A stretch of 31,942 nucleotides of DNA from a virus. How positions within the stretch are numbered: position 1 is the first letter of the stretch; every line of letters begins with the position of its first letter. The position numbers and the translations under genes were made by a program. Below the pieces are notes generated by a model. That model made no database searches and had not been told where the DNA came from. It saw only the letters and a program-made list of their open reading frames with translations. This document shows, in pieces, positions 15,931-23,955 of the stretch. Location of the stretch: positions 1-31,942 of IMG/VR virus record IMGVR_UViG_3300025037_000025. One strand, given 5' to 3'.

Positions 15931-16215
15931 ATGGATGTATTGAATATTTATCATAATGCGATACGTGACCACGTTGATTTACTCTATCGACGTGGCCGTA
16001 CCGATAGATTAATCGCTTGGCAAGTGGGTAATGATGAAGTTCACGATCCTACGCTAATTGCTTTTAGAGCATATAAAAATCGCAGCTATGCAGATGTAGT
16101 GATGGTATGTGCTGGCACGAATAGAATTGGCGAACCACTACCCAAGGAAATTATCTTTTTGCCAGTGGCCGTGGATTTGATTGCAATTAAACGCAAGTAT
16201 TTGAAAGAGATGTAA
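15931..16215 (+). CDS. Small hypothetical virion-operon protein
   Basis: A 94-residue protein without a recognised family. The ATG at 15931, two bases after the fibre stop, is preferred; a TTG-initiated extension back to 15910 would overlap the fibre gene. It looks like a compact alpha/beta fold with two hydrophobic strands (A-D-V-V-M-V-C-A, E-I-I-F-L-P-V-A-V-D-L-I-A-I). Its stop codon directly abuts the next ATG, so the two are probably co-translated. The role is unknown. Confidence 0.5.
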   Translation: MDVLNIYHNAIRDHVDLLYRRGRTDRLIAWQVGNDEVHDPTLIAFRAYKNRSYADVVMVCAGTNRIGEPLPKEIIFLPVAVDLIAIKRKYLKEM

Positions 16216-17418
16216 ATGGATAGCCTAGATACTGATTGGTTTAACAATAACAGTCCACAGAATCACGACGACCCAGTAAGCAGGCAAGACAGGCTCGTTA
16301 ATAAAATGAGCCTTGAGGAGCTTAGACGCTGGCGTATTGATACAGCTAGGCAAGCCAGCGAGCAGGGCAAGTTTGCCAGCCGTCATAATCAGTATCTAAA
16401 AGATACGATCAGAGATATTAAAGGCGGTGAGAGGCTAACTAACCAGCAATTGGAGGGCCTGGTAGCCAGTGCTAAAAGCTTAGCTGGCATATCAGCAAGC
16501 GAGCTATTGGAATTTACGCTAGGCAACACTAAGCGTAACCAAAGCTTAATGCAGGTGCTAGACGCAAGTGTATTAGACGCATACTTAGCAAACGTTAAGA
16601 AAGCGGCTAAAAAGTTTGCTGGCGGTATCACACCTCAAGATGTGATTAATAATTCAAGGCCAGTAGATATCCAGCGTGCTAACAAGCAAATATACATGGC
16701 CATGGTTTACAAGCGGCAAGGCAATACCTTATTTTTCTTAACCAACTCAGGGCCAGAAAGTAAGGTTGCTAATCACAAAGTAACAGTGCAGCTGCTAGAT
16801 TATCCTGGATTGCTGCTAAGAACCAAGCCGCCTAGCATGACAGAGATAAGGAACAGTATCTTACACGGCAAGGTAAGGTTTGATTGCGATTGTGGCCGTC
16901 ATCAATTCTGGTATCGCTATATAGCCACCGTTGGTAAATACAACTATGGAATAGATGAAAATCGCTATCCATCGACACGTAACCCCAATCTAACGGGCGT
17001 GGCTTGTAAGCATACATTGCGAGTAATGAAACACTTAACAAGCGGTATCATGCTCAATCAGATCAGAGACTATGCCAAGGCCGATATAGCCAAGGCAGAG
17101 AACCAGGTTAAGCCGCATAGACGCACTAGCCAGCAAGTCAAGCGAGAGGCTGGCAAGCAGACAGAGGCCCTAAACAACTGGAATGGCCGTTTACATTGGT
17201 CGAAGGTTATTAAGCAAGCTGTTAAACAGGCTGAGCAAAAAGTACGCACTGAACAAAAACGACAAGCCAAAGCACGCCCGCACGAGCCAACAAAGGCTGA
17301 ATTAAGCAGTTATAAGTACGCTCAAAGCCAGTTAAAGCAAAAAGGCATACCTGATAGATATAAGCAGCTATACAAAGCAGATATTCAAGACTTTGAGAAG
17401 AAATGGGGTAAACGATGA
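16216..17418 (+). CDS. SWIM-like zinc-binding virion-operon protein
   Basis: A 400-residue protein. The central feature is a C-x-C...C-x-H arrangement: Cys224 and Cys226 (F-D-C-D-C-G-R-H-Q-F-W), then Cys264 and His266 (G-V-A-C-K-H-T-L-R-V), the order used by SWIM zinc fingers, with a longer spacer (37 residues) than usual. Around it, residues 20-160 are charged helices and residues 280-400 are a very basic helical tail. SWIM domains bind DNA or protein, so contact with packaged DNA is possible. It overlaps the next gene by 4 bases (ATGA) and sits between fibre and capsid genes. Zinc binding is a motif-based inference. Confidence 0.6.
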   Translation: MDSLDTDWFNNNSPQNHDDPVSRQDRLVNKMSLEELRRWRIDTARQASEQGKFASRHNQYLKDTIRDIKGGERLTNQQLEGLVASAKSLAGISASELLEFTLGNTKRNQSLMQVLDASVLDAYLANVKKAAKKFAGGITPQDVINNSRPVDIQRANKQIYMAMVYKRQGNTLFFLTNSGPESKVANHKVTVQLLDYPGLLLRTKPPSMTEIRNSILHGKVRFDCDCGRHQFWYRYIATVGKYNYGIDENRYPSTRNPNLTGVACKHTLRVMKHLTSGIMLNQIRDYAKADIAKAENQVKPHRRTSQQVKREAGKQTEALNNWNGRLHWSKVIKQAVKQAEQKVRTEQKRQAKARPHEPTKAELSSYKYAQSQLKQKGIPDRYKQLYKADIQDFEKKWGKR

Positions 17419-17981
17419 CGCTTAAAATTGAAAATAAGCTAGTCACAGACGGCCAGGCACTAAGTACGCGCATTATCACACTACGCAATCAATCAACGAT
17501 TCCGACGTTTGTATTTAGGCGTAAAGTGCTAACAGTGAGTGATGATGATTATGAGCGTTCAGACTTGTCATGGGCAGGCCTGGGTACAGTAAGTGACAGT
17601 GATGAGCATTCAATAGACTATGAGCCTTTAGGACACGCAATGGTCGTGCTACTAGATAGCTTAGGTGGTCCTATGCACGATAGCGGCATGTTTATCACAC
17701 CAGAGCAATTTAGTTCAATGGTATTGATTGAGCCTTACGATATTGATTTGGAAGGCGATGATCGCATAAGAATGAGACCAGACTGGAACCCCAAAAAAGG
17801 CGACTTGTTTTGTTTCTTGCTAAACAACCATAAAGAATACCATGAGTGCGTGGGCGTGGTTGGTAATTCATTATTGGTGAGTCATGGCCATAGGTACCTA
17901 TTAAACCAAAGATTTGACCTGGAATATTTAGATGCGTTCGATGAAAGCAAAATTGAGGATGTTGAGACGCCATATAAGTAA
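17415..17981 (+). CDS. Hypothetical virion-operon protein
   Basis: A 188-residue protein, acidic in its middle and C-terminal parts, without a recognised motif. Residues 1-45 look beta-rich, and a K-K-G-D-L-F-C-F-L-L segment near 125-135 suggests a barrel-like fold of the sort used in connector or tail proteins. It starts at ATGA inside the previous gene and is followed by a terminator, so it ends the operon that began at the fibre gene. Head completion or neck is plausible only from position. Confidence 0.5.
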   Translation: MTLKIENKLVTDGQALSTRIITLRNQSTIPTFVFRRKVLTVSDDDYERSDLSWAGLGTVSDSDEHSIDYEPLGHAMVVLLDSLGGPMHDSGMFITPEQFSSMVLIEPYDIDLEGDDRIRMRPDWNPKKGDLFCFLLNNHKEYHECVGVVGNSLLVSHGHRYLLNQRFDLEYLDAFDESKIEDVETPYK

Positions 17982-18056
17982 GGTTTTGGATGTAATCAAC
18001 CTTGCCCTGGTATTTATTTTGACTTTCTTGATGTAAGCCTGTCAGTAATGCCAATC

Positions 18057-18080
18057 AACCGCCTTAAATGGCGGTTTTTT
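18057..18080 (+). terminator. Intrinsic terminator before the capsid gene
   Basis: AACCGCC (18057-18063), loop TTAAAT, GGCGGTT (18070-18076), and a run of six T (18075-18080). It is a textbook terminator closing the fibre-to-17981 operon, just upstream of candidate late promoter copy 4. Confidence 0.9.
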
Positions 18081-18086
18081 GCTGTT

Positions 18087-18126
18087 GGAACACCCCTAAA
18101 TAGGCGATGTAGGCGAGTCTTAATAT
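18087..18126 (+). promoter_or_regulatory. Candidate late promoter, GGAACAC copy 4 (capsid)
   Basis: GGAACACCCCTAAA at 18087-18100, with TAATAT at 18121-18126, 34 bases from motif start. Downstream, CCTATCG (18130-18136) can pair with CGATAGG (18161-18167), which partly covers the AGGAAG ribosome-binding site of the capsid gene. Strong expression is expected for a capsid gene. Confidence 0.55.
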
Positions 18127-18176
18127 AACCCTATCGGATATGTTTAATTTTTTTCAATGACGATAGGAAGTGCCTT

Positions 18177-19985
18177 ATGAATAAAGAACAAGCCAAACAA
18201 CATTTATCCGTTGTTTCTAGTGAATTAACCAAAACACGCCAATTTATGCGTGAATTTGCGAAGTTCGACACCAAACAATCTGACGTTGCACAATTTGACT
18301 CAATGATCGCAGCCAACTCGCATGACCGTGAAATGGGATTACAGGCAATTCCTGAGTCATTGCAAAAACTGTTAGAGGCTCAAAACATCGCAGCTACAAC
18401 AGCTGGCAAGCAAGCGGTATTTGACGGCTTACGTGATGGTATTGCAGAGTATCAACGTCGTAACGGCGGTGATATGCCACCAGTAGAAGTTGTGCAATCA
18501 GCTTTATCAGCTGCTACCGCATTTACTGAAAACGCGCATCGCGGTGATGACAATGATCCATCGTTCGACAGCCTATCATTTAGCCACCATGAAGCCTTAT
18601 CAGTAGTACCAGCTGCCGTACAAGTTGTTATTACTATGGGTATCGCAAACAGCCTCCCATTAATCTCAATGCTACCTAACCCTACTGGCTCAAACGAAGT
18701 GCCAATCGTTGCCGGCGAAGGTACCGCTGGCATGGATATGGGCGTTATGCGTCGTGGTGAATTAATCGACGGTGAAAAAGCTGGTTTACCATACTTCGAT
18801 AACCGTCACCTATTGGTAATGGAAGATGCTGGTGAGGGTAAGTTCACCCTTGAATCACATGTTGCTTACACTAAAGAAATTCGTGACAACAAAACTACCA
18901 AGTTTGTTGTAGATAAAGACTCTATCAAAGCTCCATTCTTGGGCGGTCGAGTTAGCATTAAAGTTCGCGGCGTGGAAGTTGCTAATGATAATCATCGAAA
19001 CCACCCAACTTTTGGCGGTAAGAGCACGTTACAGCCGCTTGAGCCGGTTACTTTAGGCGCTGATACCTTTATCGTTAAGTCAGCAGTTGCAGACCTTGAC
19101 AATCACACAGTTGAAGTTGCTTTTGACACTACCGATGGTGCTACCCCAGGTGCAGATGAAGTAGAAGTTGAATTAATCTTTGACTATGAACGTAAAGACG
19201 AGAAAGGTGAGTATATTTTACGCGCCCCAAGTCACGACATGGCGTTTAACTACTATGGCGTTTACGCTTATCCAAGCCGCGCACGTTCAAGTGCTACCAT
19301 CGACGCTATCACCCAGCTACAAAATGAGCTTGGCATTAACTGGTATGCAGCCGCTCAAATGATCTTTATCAACAAGTACAACTTTGAGCAAAACGGCCGC
19401 TTGCTACGTGGTGCAGTTAACCAGTGTTTAGCTAATCAAGAGAAGCATGTCAAAGTGTTTGATGCTGATATCGCTGGCGTGACTCATACCACATTAACTG
19501 ATCTTTACTCAAACATTCGTGTTGTCCTAGGTAAAGCTCGTACCGCACTATCAACAATCACCAACACAGCTATTGGTCAGTACGATTTATACGTGTCAGA
19601 CCGTGGTGCAGCGTTCTTTGAAGCTATGAGCCGCGACGAATATACCCCAACTGGCGAGCAGTACGGTGATCAATACTCAATCTACCGCATTGGCCAGTTA
19701 AACACTGGTGCAAACATTTACTACGTGCCAGCCTCAATGGGCGTGTTCAACGAAGATGAATTAACCCAGGGCGGCTATGCGTTGTTAGTACCACGTGCAA
19801 CAACACCAGCTAAAGCACCATTCGTAGGTACTGTGGCAGTCCCAACTATGGTTCTAGCATCATCAGCCAATGCGTTTGAAAAAGACGTAGCGGTTTATAA
19901 CCGTATGGCAGCAGAAGCTAACCCAATTCCACGTTATCGCAATCAGTGCATGTTAATTGAATTACGCAATTTACCAACACTTTAA
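18177..19985 (+). CDS. Major capsid protein
   Basis: A 602-residue protein, the best capsid candidate in the window. The N-terminal 110 residues are helical and Gln/Lys-rich, like a delta domain removed on maturation. HK97-like features follow: an extended E-loop-like stretch rich in G, M and E (about 180-215), an inserted beta-rich segment at about 225-345 (V-S-I-K-V-R-G-V-E-V, V-E-V-E-L-I-F-D-Y), and helices plus strands to the end (A-I-T-Q-L-Q-N-E-L-G-I-N-W-Y). Codon use is strongly biased toward CGT, GGT and GCT, as in highly expressed genes. It has its own terminator-bounded promoter region and an AGGAAG ribosome-binding site. Length is above the usual 300-400, consistent with an inserted domain. 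Confidence 0.7.
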   Translation: MNKEQAKQHLSVVSSELTKTRQFMREFAKFDTKQSDVAQFDSMIAANSHDREMGLQAIPESLQKLLEAQNIAATTAGKQAVFDGLRDGIAEYQRRNGGDMPPVEVVQSALSAATAFTENAHRGDDNDPSFDSLSFSHHEALSVVPAAVQVVITMGIANSLPLISMLPNPTGSNEVPIVAGEGTAGMDMGVMRRGELIDGEKAGLPYFDNRHLLVMEDAGEGKFTLESHVAYTKEIRDNKTTKFVVDKDSIKAPFLGGRVSIKVRGVEVANDNHRNHPTFGGKSTLQPLEPVTLGADTFIVKSAVADLDNHTVEVAFDTTDGATPGADEVEVELIFDYERKDEKGEYILRAPSHDMAFNYYGVYAYPSRARSSATIDAITQLQNELGINWYAAAQMIFINKYNFEQNGRLLRGAVNQCLANQEKHVKVFDADIAGVTHTTLTDLYSNIRVVLGKARTALSTITNTAIGQYDLYVSDRGAAFFEAMSRDEYTPTGEQYGDQYSIYRIGQLNTGANIYYVPASMGVFNEDELTQGGYALLVPRATTPAKAPFVGTVAVPTMVLASSANAFEKDVAVYNRMAAEANPIPRYRNQCMLIELRNLPTL

Positions 19986-20029
19986 TTCGATAACTTAGCC
20001 ATGTAACCGCCACGTTGTATGGCTGAATT

Positions 20030-20064
20030 GGCCTTGTTGTCTGTGGCAACAGGGCCTTTCTTTT
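20030..20064 (+). terminator. Intrinsic terminator after the capsid gene
   Basis: GGCCTTGTTG (20030-20039) and CAACAGGGCC (20047-20056) pair with one T-G wobble around the loop TCTGTGG, followed by TTTCTTTT. A weaker hairpin (AGCCAT/ATGGCT, about 19997-20024) precedes it. It would shape a capsid-only transcript. Confidence 0.85.
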
Positions 20065-20085
20065 GACAAAAATACGAGGCTGATT

Positions 20086-20538
20086 ATGACAGAACCAAAA
20101 CAAGTACCAGGCAATTTAGCAGAGCTTGTTATCACCCCTGGATATGCAGAAGTTGATGAAACCTATACGGTTAAAGAGCTGCAAGCAGAGCTTAAAGGCC
20201 TGGGCGTTGCTTATCGCTCAAGCGATAGTAAAGACGCTTTAGTATGGCGATTTCTTGACGCTCAACAAGAAGGCGTTAAGCCAGAGGTAGAGCTTGGACC
20301 AGAAGTAGAGCAAGAAGCTGAGCTTGAACCAAAACCAGAAGCGAAAAAAGAAGAGTTTGAAAAAATCACTGTTTATAACAGTGGCTCATACAATCTATAT
20401 GATCCACATAGCCGCACTTTATTTTACGCTCGTAAAGAAGCGGTTATCGAATTAAAGCCAAGCATTACTAAAGAGCGAGTGTTGCGCAATATCGAACAGA
20501 TCAACGCGACACGCGGCAAAGTTTTAGTAATTCGTTAA
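20086..20538 (+). CDS. HeH-domain head-tail connector-like protein
   Basis: A 150-residue protein. Residues about 26-62 (Y-T-V-K-E-L-Q-A-E-L-K-G-L-G-V) look like the HeH/LEM-type helix-extended-helix motif often found in small proteins encoded after phage capsids. Residues 63-95 are a disordered E/P/K-rich linker. The last 55 residues form a small beta-rich domain. Proteins of this plan are annotated as head-tail joining, capsid-associated or Rho-N-domain phage proteins. GAGG lies about 8 bases before the ATG, and the gene sits between two terminators. Confidence 0.5.
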   Translation: MTEPKQVPGNLAELVITPGYAEVDETYTVKELQAELKGLGVAYRSSDSKDALVWRFLDAQQEGVKPEVELGPEVEQEAELEPKPEAKKEEFEKITVYNSGSYNLYDPHSRTLFYARKEAVIELKPSITKERVLRNIEQINATRGKVLVIR

Positions 20539-20543
20539 TTTTG

Positions 20544-20575
20544 GGCTGTGGTGCATTGCATCGCAGCCGTCTTTT
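20544..20575 (+). terminator. Terminator-like hairpin
   Basis: GGCTGTG (20544-20550) and CGCAGCC (20562-20568) pair with one wobble, followed by GTCTTTT. The T-run is short and interrupted, so termination may be partial. It lies between the connector-like gene and the fibre cluster. Confidence 0.55.
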
Positions 20576-20592
20576 GGCTAAGGGCGGCTTAA

Positions 20593-21846
20593 ATGTTAAA
20601 CAGCAATACTTTAGGACGTGCAGTAGGCATAAGCCAGGACGAAGTATCTGGAAATTCCGGCCCAAACGTACCGTCAATCAATCAAAATGGCGTGATTGTA
20701 GGCCGATTTAAACGCGGCCGTTCAGATAAGGCGTTCAAGGTCAATTCCCAAAACTACAAGGCCTTATTAGGCGAAGATAGAACCAATCCAAGCTACACAA
20801 TCGTTCAAGATGCTTTTATTGCTGGTGCCTCTGAATTATGGATTTTGCGTATCGGTAATCCCACCCTAAAGCTTAGCAATGAGACTGAGATTACCGACGG
20901 GAAGAAATTTGAGCAAATAGCATTTGAAAGTAATTTATACCCAATACCAGTCATCAAAGATGATATTTACAAGCCATTGGTTAAGCTGCTTGACGTTGAA
21001 TTGAGATCGCTAATCAAAAAAGCAGCCGATGTTGTAGATGCATACTTTCCTAGTATTAATCACTTTGATATTGAAAAAACGACATTTGGGAAGGCGTTTG
21101 ATATCACAGAAGGCTATCAGACAAAAATTGACCCGCTTCATATTCACCTAGGGTCAGTAGTTAAACAACCAGTGCCGATCGTAGACGGTTATCAGGCGGG
21201 ATTTGAGGCTCTTTCACTATCACTGCGTTATGGCTTTAAATCATTTGAATATGAATACGGTTACCGTGCATCAGCCAAGCAGTTAAACATTGAGCGTATA
21301 TCGAAAATTAAAGAAAAAGAGGTGGGTTCAAGATATACGCATCAAGCTGAAATACTAGATGTTCGATTATCACAAGCATTACAGACTCATAGCTTAAACA
21401 TAGGAACAGGCTTCTATACGCAAACTTACACCTTGCTAGACTTAACCATATCGAGCGGGCTAGTTGAGACAGCCATTAATACTGAAGGCTACCAGGTACA
21501 GATTGAGCAGTTATCACTGGTATTACAACAAGCATTAAGCGTTGTTGATATCAAGGTTAATAGCGGTTACTTGCCAGCCATTGAGGCGTTGAGTGTTCAC
21601 TTAACAGACAAAGGCCAATACGCAACATTAAATGATGGTTATCTCGCTAATTTAGAGCAGTTAAATATCGAATATGTCAGCTACCTTGCTGGCAATTATG
21701 ATGCAAATAGCGGCTATTTAGTTGGAGTTGAAGCCTTGGATGCAGCCAAGGTTAATTTTGAGCAAGTGGATATAGATGTTTCCCAGGACGGCTACACCCC
21801 AATTATTAAACCACTAGATATCTTTACAACACAGAGGATTAAGTAA
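20593..21846 (+). CDS. Sheath-N-domain-like protein with about 12 tandem GY repeats
   Basis: A 417-residue protein in two parts. Residues 30-90 (G-V-I-V-G-R-F-K-R-G ... A-L-L-G ... E-L-W-I-L-R-I-G) resemble the small N-terminal domain of tail-sheath-type proteins and are clearly homologous to the protein at 23413. From about residue 123 to the end there are roughly 12 tandem units of 24-26 residues with a loose consensus (E/D/S)-G-Y-x5-(E)-x-L-(D/N/S)-(I/V)-x-(L). I do not know this repeat; alternating hydrophobics suggest stacked beta-hairpins or a solenoid. AAGGG lies 9 bases before the ATG. It starts the fibre cluster, and its stop overlaps the next ATG by one base. It is probably a tail spike or fibre component. 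Confidence 0.6.
   Translation: MLNSNTLGRAVGISQDEVSGNSGPNVPSINQNGVIVGRFKRGRSDKAFKVNSQNYKALLGEDRTNPSYTIVQDAFIAGASELWILRIGNPTLKLSNETEITDGKKFEQIAFESNLYPIPVIKDDIYKPLVKLLDVELRSLIKKAADVVDAYFPSINHFDIEKTTFGKAFDITEGYQTKIDPLHIHLGSVVKQPVPIVDGYQAGFEALSLSLRYGFKSFEYEYGYRASAKQLNIERISKIKEKEVGSRYTHQAEILDVRLSQALQTHSLNIGTGFYTQTYTLLDLTISSGLVETAINTEGYQVQIEQLSLVLQQALSVVDIKVNSGYLPAIEALSVHLTDKGQYATLNDGYLANLEQLNIEYVSYLAGNYDANSGYLVGVEALDAAKVNFEQVDIDVSQDGYTPIIKPLDIFTTQRIK
20956..21840 (+). repeat. Coding array of 25-residue GY repeats
   Basis: About 12 units of 72-78 bases, diverged at DNA level but clear in protein: the repeated element is G-Y/A-Y, five residues, then E/K-x-L-x-I. The best-conserved units are in the last third (about 21480-21830). 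Confidence 0.65.
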
Positions 21847-22823
21847 TGAAAACAGGTTTTGCAGGCGAGCTGCGTTGCGTTGTCAAAAAGAAAGACGGCT
21901 CAACCGTCCAAGATACTGGCTACCAAAAGAACATGTTTCTTAACACAGGCTTAGATTTTTTTGGTGGTGGCCATGGTGATGATATTTTTGCTAACTGCTT
22001 AGTTGGTAGCGGTAACACGGCACCAGAAGCCACTCAGGCTAAGCTGATCAGTTTTGTAGCTAAGCATAACTCAATCGAGGCCACTGACAGCGGATCAGAG
22101 CCATATCTAAGCGGTGATCAGGATTTTAAAGCCTGGCGTTCTAGTACATATCGTTTTGAGGGTATCAGCGGCAAGACTATTTCAGAGGTAGGGCTGGCTA
22201 GCGAGTTTACAAGCAAAGATGAGTATCACCTTTGCACGAGAGCCTTAATTAAGAGTGCCGAAGGCGCGCCAATTTCTATCACTTTGAAAGATGATGAAGT
22301 GTTAGAGATAACCTACCGTATCTGGCAGGTTTTCGAACTGTCGGATAAAGACTTTTCTATCAAAATCACTGACGATATCGGAGGCGAGAAGCTGTATAAG
22401 GCTAAATGCCGCTTGTCTGGTATTGGTGATGAAGGGGCTTACTATGAATCTAAAGTAGGTATGGTGTTTGCAAAAGATACTGAGTACGCATCAGAGACGT
22501 ACAGTGAGTTTTACTCATACGCTGGCGATATTGGTGAAGTTACAGGCGTGCCTAATATTAATATGGGGGCAGCCGCGAGTGTAACTCTTAGTGACTACGA
22601 GGAAGGCTCATATACACGTGATATGAGTATTTTCTTTGGCCTTGATGATGCACGTTTCCCAGTTAGAAGCGTACTGGTGCCTACCACTATGGGTAACTAT
22701 CAGATTCAGTATGGCTCAAAAGACGGTGACGACCCAATTCCTAAATCCAAAAACGATACCTTGACAGTACCAATTCGCTTTACATGGGCTCGTTACGAGG
22801 GTGAGCTTAATGTTACCGAATAA
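21846..22823 (+). CDS. Fibre-cluster virion protein, unknown role
   Basis: A 325-residue beta-rich protein. The beginning (G-F-A-G-E-L-R-C-V-V, then D-T-G-Y-Q-K-N-M-F-L-N-T-G-L-D-F-F) is a pattern I associate with phage tail-fibre or baseplate-attached proteins, with a strand-rich remainder and a final W-A-R-Y-E-G-E-L. It contains no visible enzyme motif. It overlaps its upstream neighbour by one base and its downstream neighbour by 14 bases, so it is firmly in the fibre operon. The exact role is unknown. Confidence 0.55.
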   Translation: MKTGFAGELRCVVKKKDGSTVQDTGYQKNMFLNTGLDFFGGGHGDDIFANCLVGSGNTAPEATQAKLISFVAKHNSIEATDSGSEPYLSGDQDFKAWRSSTYRFEGISGKTISEVGLASEFTSKDEYHLCTRALIKSAEGAPISITLKDDEVLEITYRIWQVFELSDKDFSIKITDDIGGEKLYKAKCRLSGIGDEGAYYESKVGMVFAKDTEYASETYSEFYSYAGDIGEVTGVPNINMGAAASVTLSDYEEGSYTRDMSIFFGLDDARFPVRSVLVPTTMGNYQIQYGSKDGDDPIPKSKNDTLTVPIRFTWARYEGELNVTE

Positions 22824-23403
22824 CAAAATAAAGCGTGTCAGAAAATGGCTTGAAGATCTAAATGAGCCAAGGGATAGAAAACACCCTGATACACGCTCGT
22901 TTTGTTTGGGTGGTGCTGATATAGGCGATATCACCCAAGGTATAAAAGATTATGTCTGGCAGGCTTGGACGGACGGTGCAGCTATCTACTTGCAGCGTAC
23001 CGACGTTTCTAGGCCTGATAGAGTGCTAACCGACAAGAATATAACATCAGTTTCAGTTGCTTTTGATCGCAATATGAATCTGGTAATAGCTTACCAGGCT
23101 GGAATTGACTCCAAACTGTGGGTAGGTCGCAATGGCTCGCTTGTTGGCGGCATTGCTGCATCAATTAGAGGTGGTATAACCCCTATGGTGGCACTTGATG
23201 ACAATAGATATGCAACTGATATCACATCAGATGTGATATTTGCATACATCAGAGATTCAAAGCTTTGTTGTCGATACCAGCGTGACCGGTATGAGGTTGA
23301 GCGCGAATTGCAGGTGTTAGATAGCAATACAAGCTTGTATCGCATAGGTATGGGCAGGGATGAACGATTTTTATTCTTACTTCAAAAAGAGGTTAAAAAC
23401 TAA
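22810..23403 (+). CDS. Fibre-cluster virion protein, unknown role
   Basis: A 197-residue protein from the ATG at 22810, supported by GAGGGTGAG just upstream; a GTG three codons earlier is possible. The composition is beta-rich, with repeated strand-like segments (V-S-V-A-F-D-R-N-M-N-L-V-I-A-Y, V-I-F-A-Y-I-R-D-S-K-L-C-C-R-Y-Q) that look like successive blades or strands of a receptor-facing domain. It overlaps the preceding gene and ends 9 bases before the next. No family name is supported. Confidence 0.5.
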   Translation: MLPNNKIKRVRKWLEDLNEPRDRKHPDTRSFCLGGADIGDITQGIKDYVWQAWTDGAAIYLQRTDVSRPDRVLTDKNITSVSVAFDRNMNLVIAYQAGIDSKLWVGRNGSLVGGIAASIRGGITPMVALDDNRYATDITSDVIFAYIRDSKLCCRYQRDRYEVERELQVLDSNTSLYRIGMGRDERFLFLLQKEVKN

Positions 23404-23412
23404 GGCGGATCT

Positions 23413-23802
23413 ATGATCAACACTAAGATTTTAAAAACCGCTGTTGGCGTACAGCGTGGTGATGTTATTGATAAGACAGAATCCACGAAACTTCAAAACG
23501 TCACGAACGGTATCATCATTGGTCGGTTCAAACGTGGCGTTATGGGTATCCCATTTAAGGTCAATGAAGGCAATTTTTCAGCCATTCTGGGCCGTGATGT
23601 GGCAAACCCTAGTTTCCTAGCTATTGAGGACGCTTTAAACAGTGGATTGAGTGAAGTTTGGGTTATGCGAGTGGGTAGTAGCTATAAGCGTGCAGATGTA
23701 AGCGGCTTAGATGAATGCCTTAGCAAAGTTGCTAGAGACGACGATATGAGCGTAGGTGAGGACGGTTATATCCCTGATTATGAAGGCCAGAGACAGCAAT
23801 AG
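23413..23802 (+). CDS. Truncated paralogue of the sheath-N-domain/GY-repeat protein
   Basis: A 129-residue protein whose residues about 30-88 align with residues 33-88 of the protein at 20593 (shared G-R-F-K-R-G, F-K-V-N, A-L/I-L-G, N-P-S, D-A, E-L/V-W). After this domain it has only one short repeat-like remnant (E-D-G-Y-I-P-D-Y-E-G) instead of about 12. It could be a deliberately short, repeat-free adaptor or the product of a deletion. A GGATCT ribosome-binding region is weak. It lies in the fibre operon. Confidence 0.65.
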   Translation: MINTKILKTAVGVQRGDVIDKTESTKLQNVTNGIIIGRFKRGVMGIPFKVNEGNFSAILGRDVANPSFLAIEDALNSGLSEVWVMRVGSSYKRADVSGLDECLSKVARDDDMSVGEDGYIPDYEGQRQQ

Positions 23803-23812
23803 GAGTTTATTT

Positions 23813-23953
23813 ATGGCGTATGTTCTAGTAGAAGAAAGCAAGTTGCAAGAGTTTGAAGAAGCCTGCAAGCAGGCCTTAAAGGCTGACGACATTAAGTTGG
23901 GTAGTAGTTATATTTCAGATTATGAACAATCAGGCGAAGAAGAGGAAGGTTAA
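23813..23953 (+). CDS. 46-residue small protein in fibre operon
   Basis: A short frame with AGGAG 8 bases before its ATG, ending 2 bases before the next gene. It is acidic. Its residues 15-41 resemble the tail of the preceding 129-residue protein: both contain a pattern like E-x-C ... A-x-x-D-D ... G-x-x-Y-I-x-D-Y-E. The frame differs from the upstream gene. A longer in-frame ATG at 23756 lies inside the upstream gene and is unlikely. It may be a chaperone-like or regulatory small protein, but nothing shows its function. Confidence 0.55.
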   Translation: MAYVLVEESKLQEFEEACKQALKADDIKLGSSYISDYEQSGEEEEG

Positions 23954-23955
23954 GT

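Noticed and set aside
21403-21410. GGAACAGG as a sixth late-promoter motif
   Set aside because: It lacks the final C of GGAACAC, is inside a coding region, and encodes a conserved part of the GY-repeat protein.
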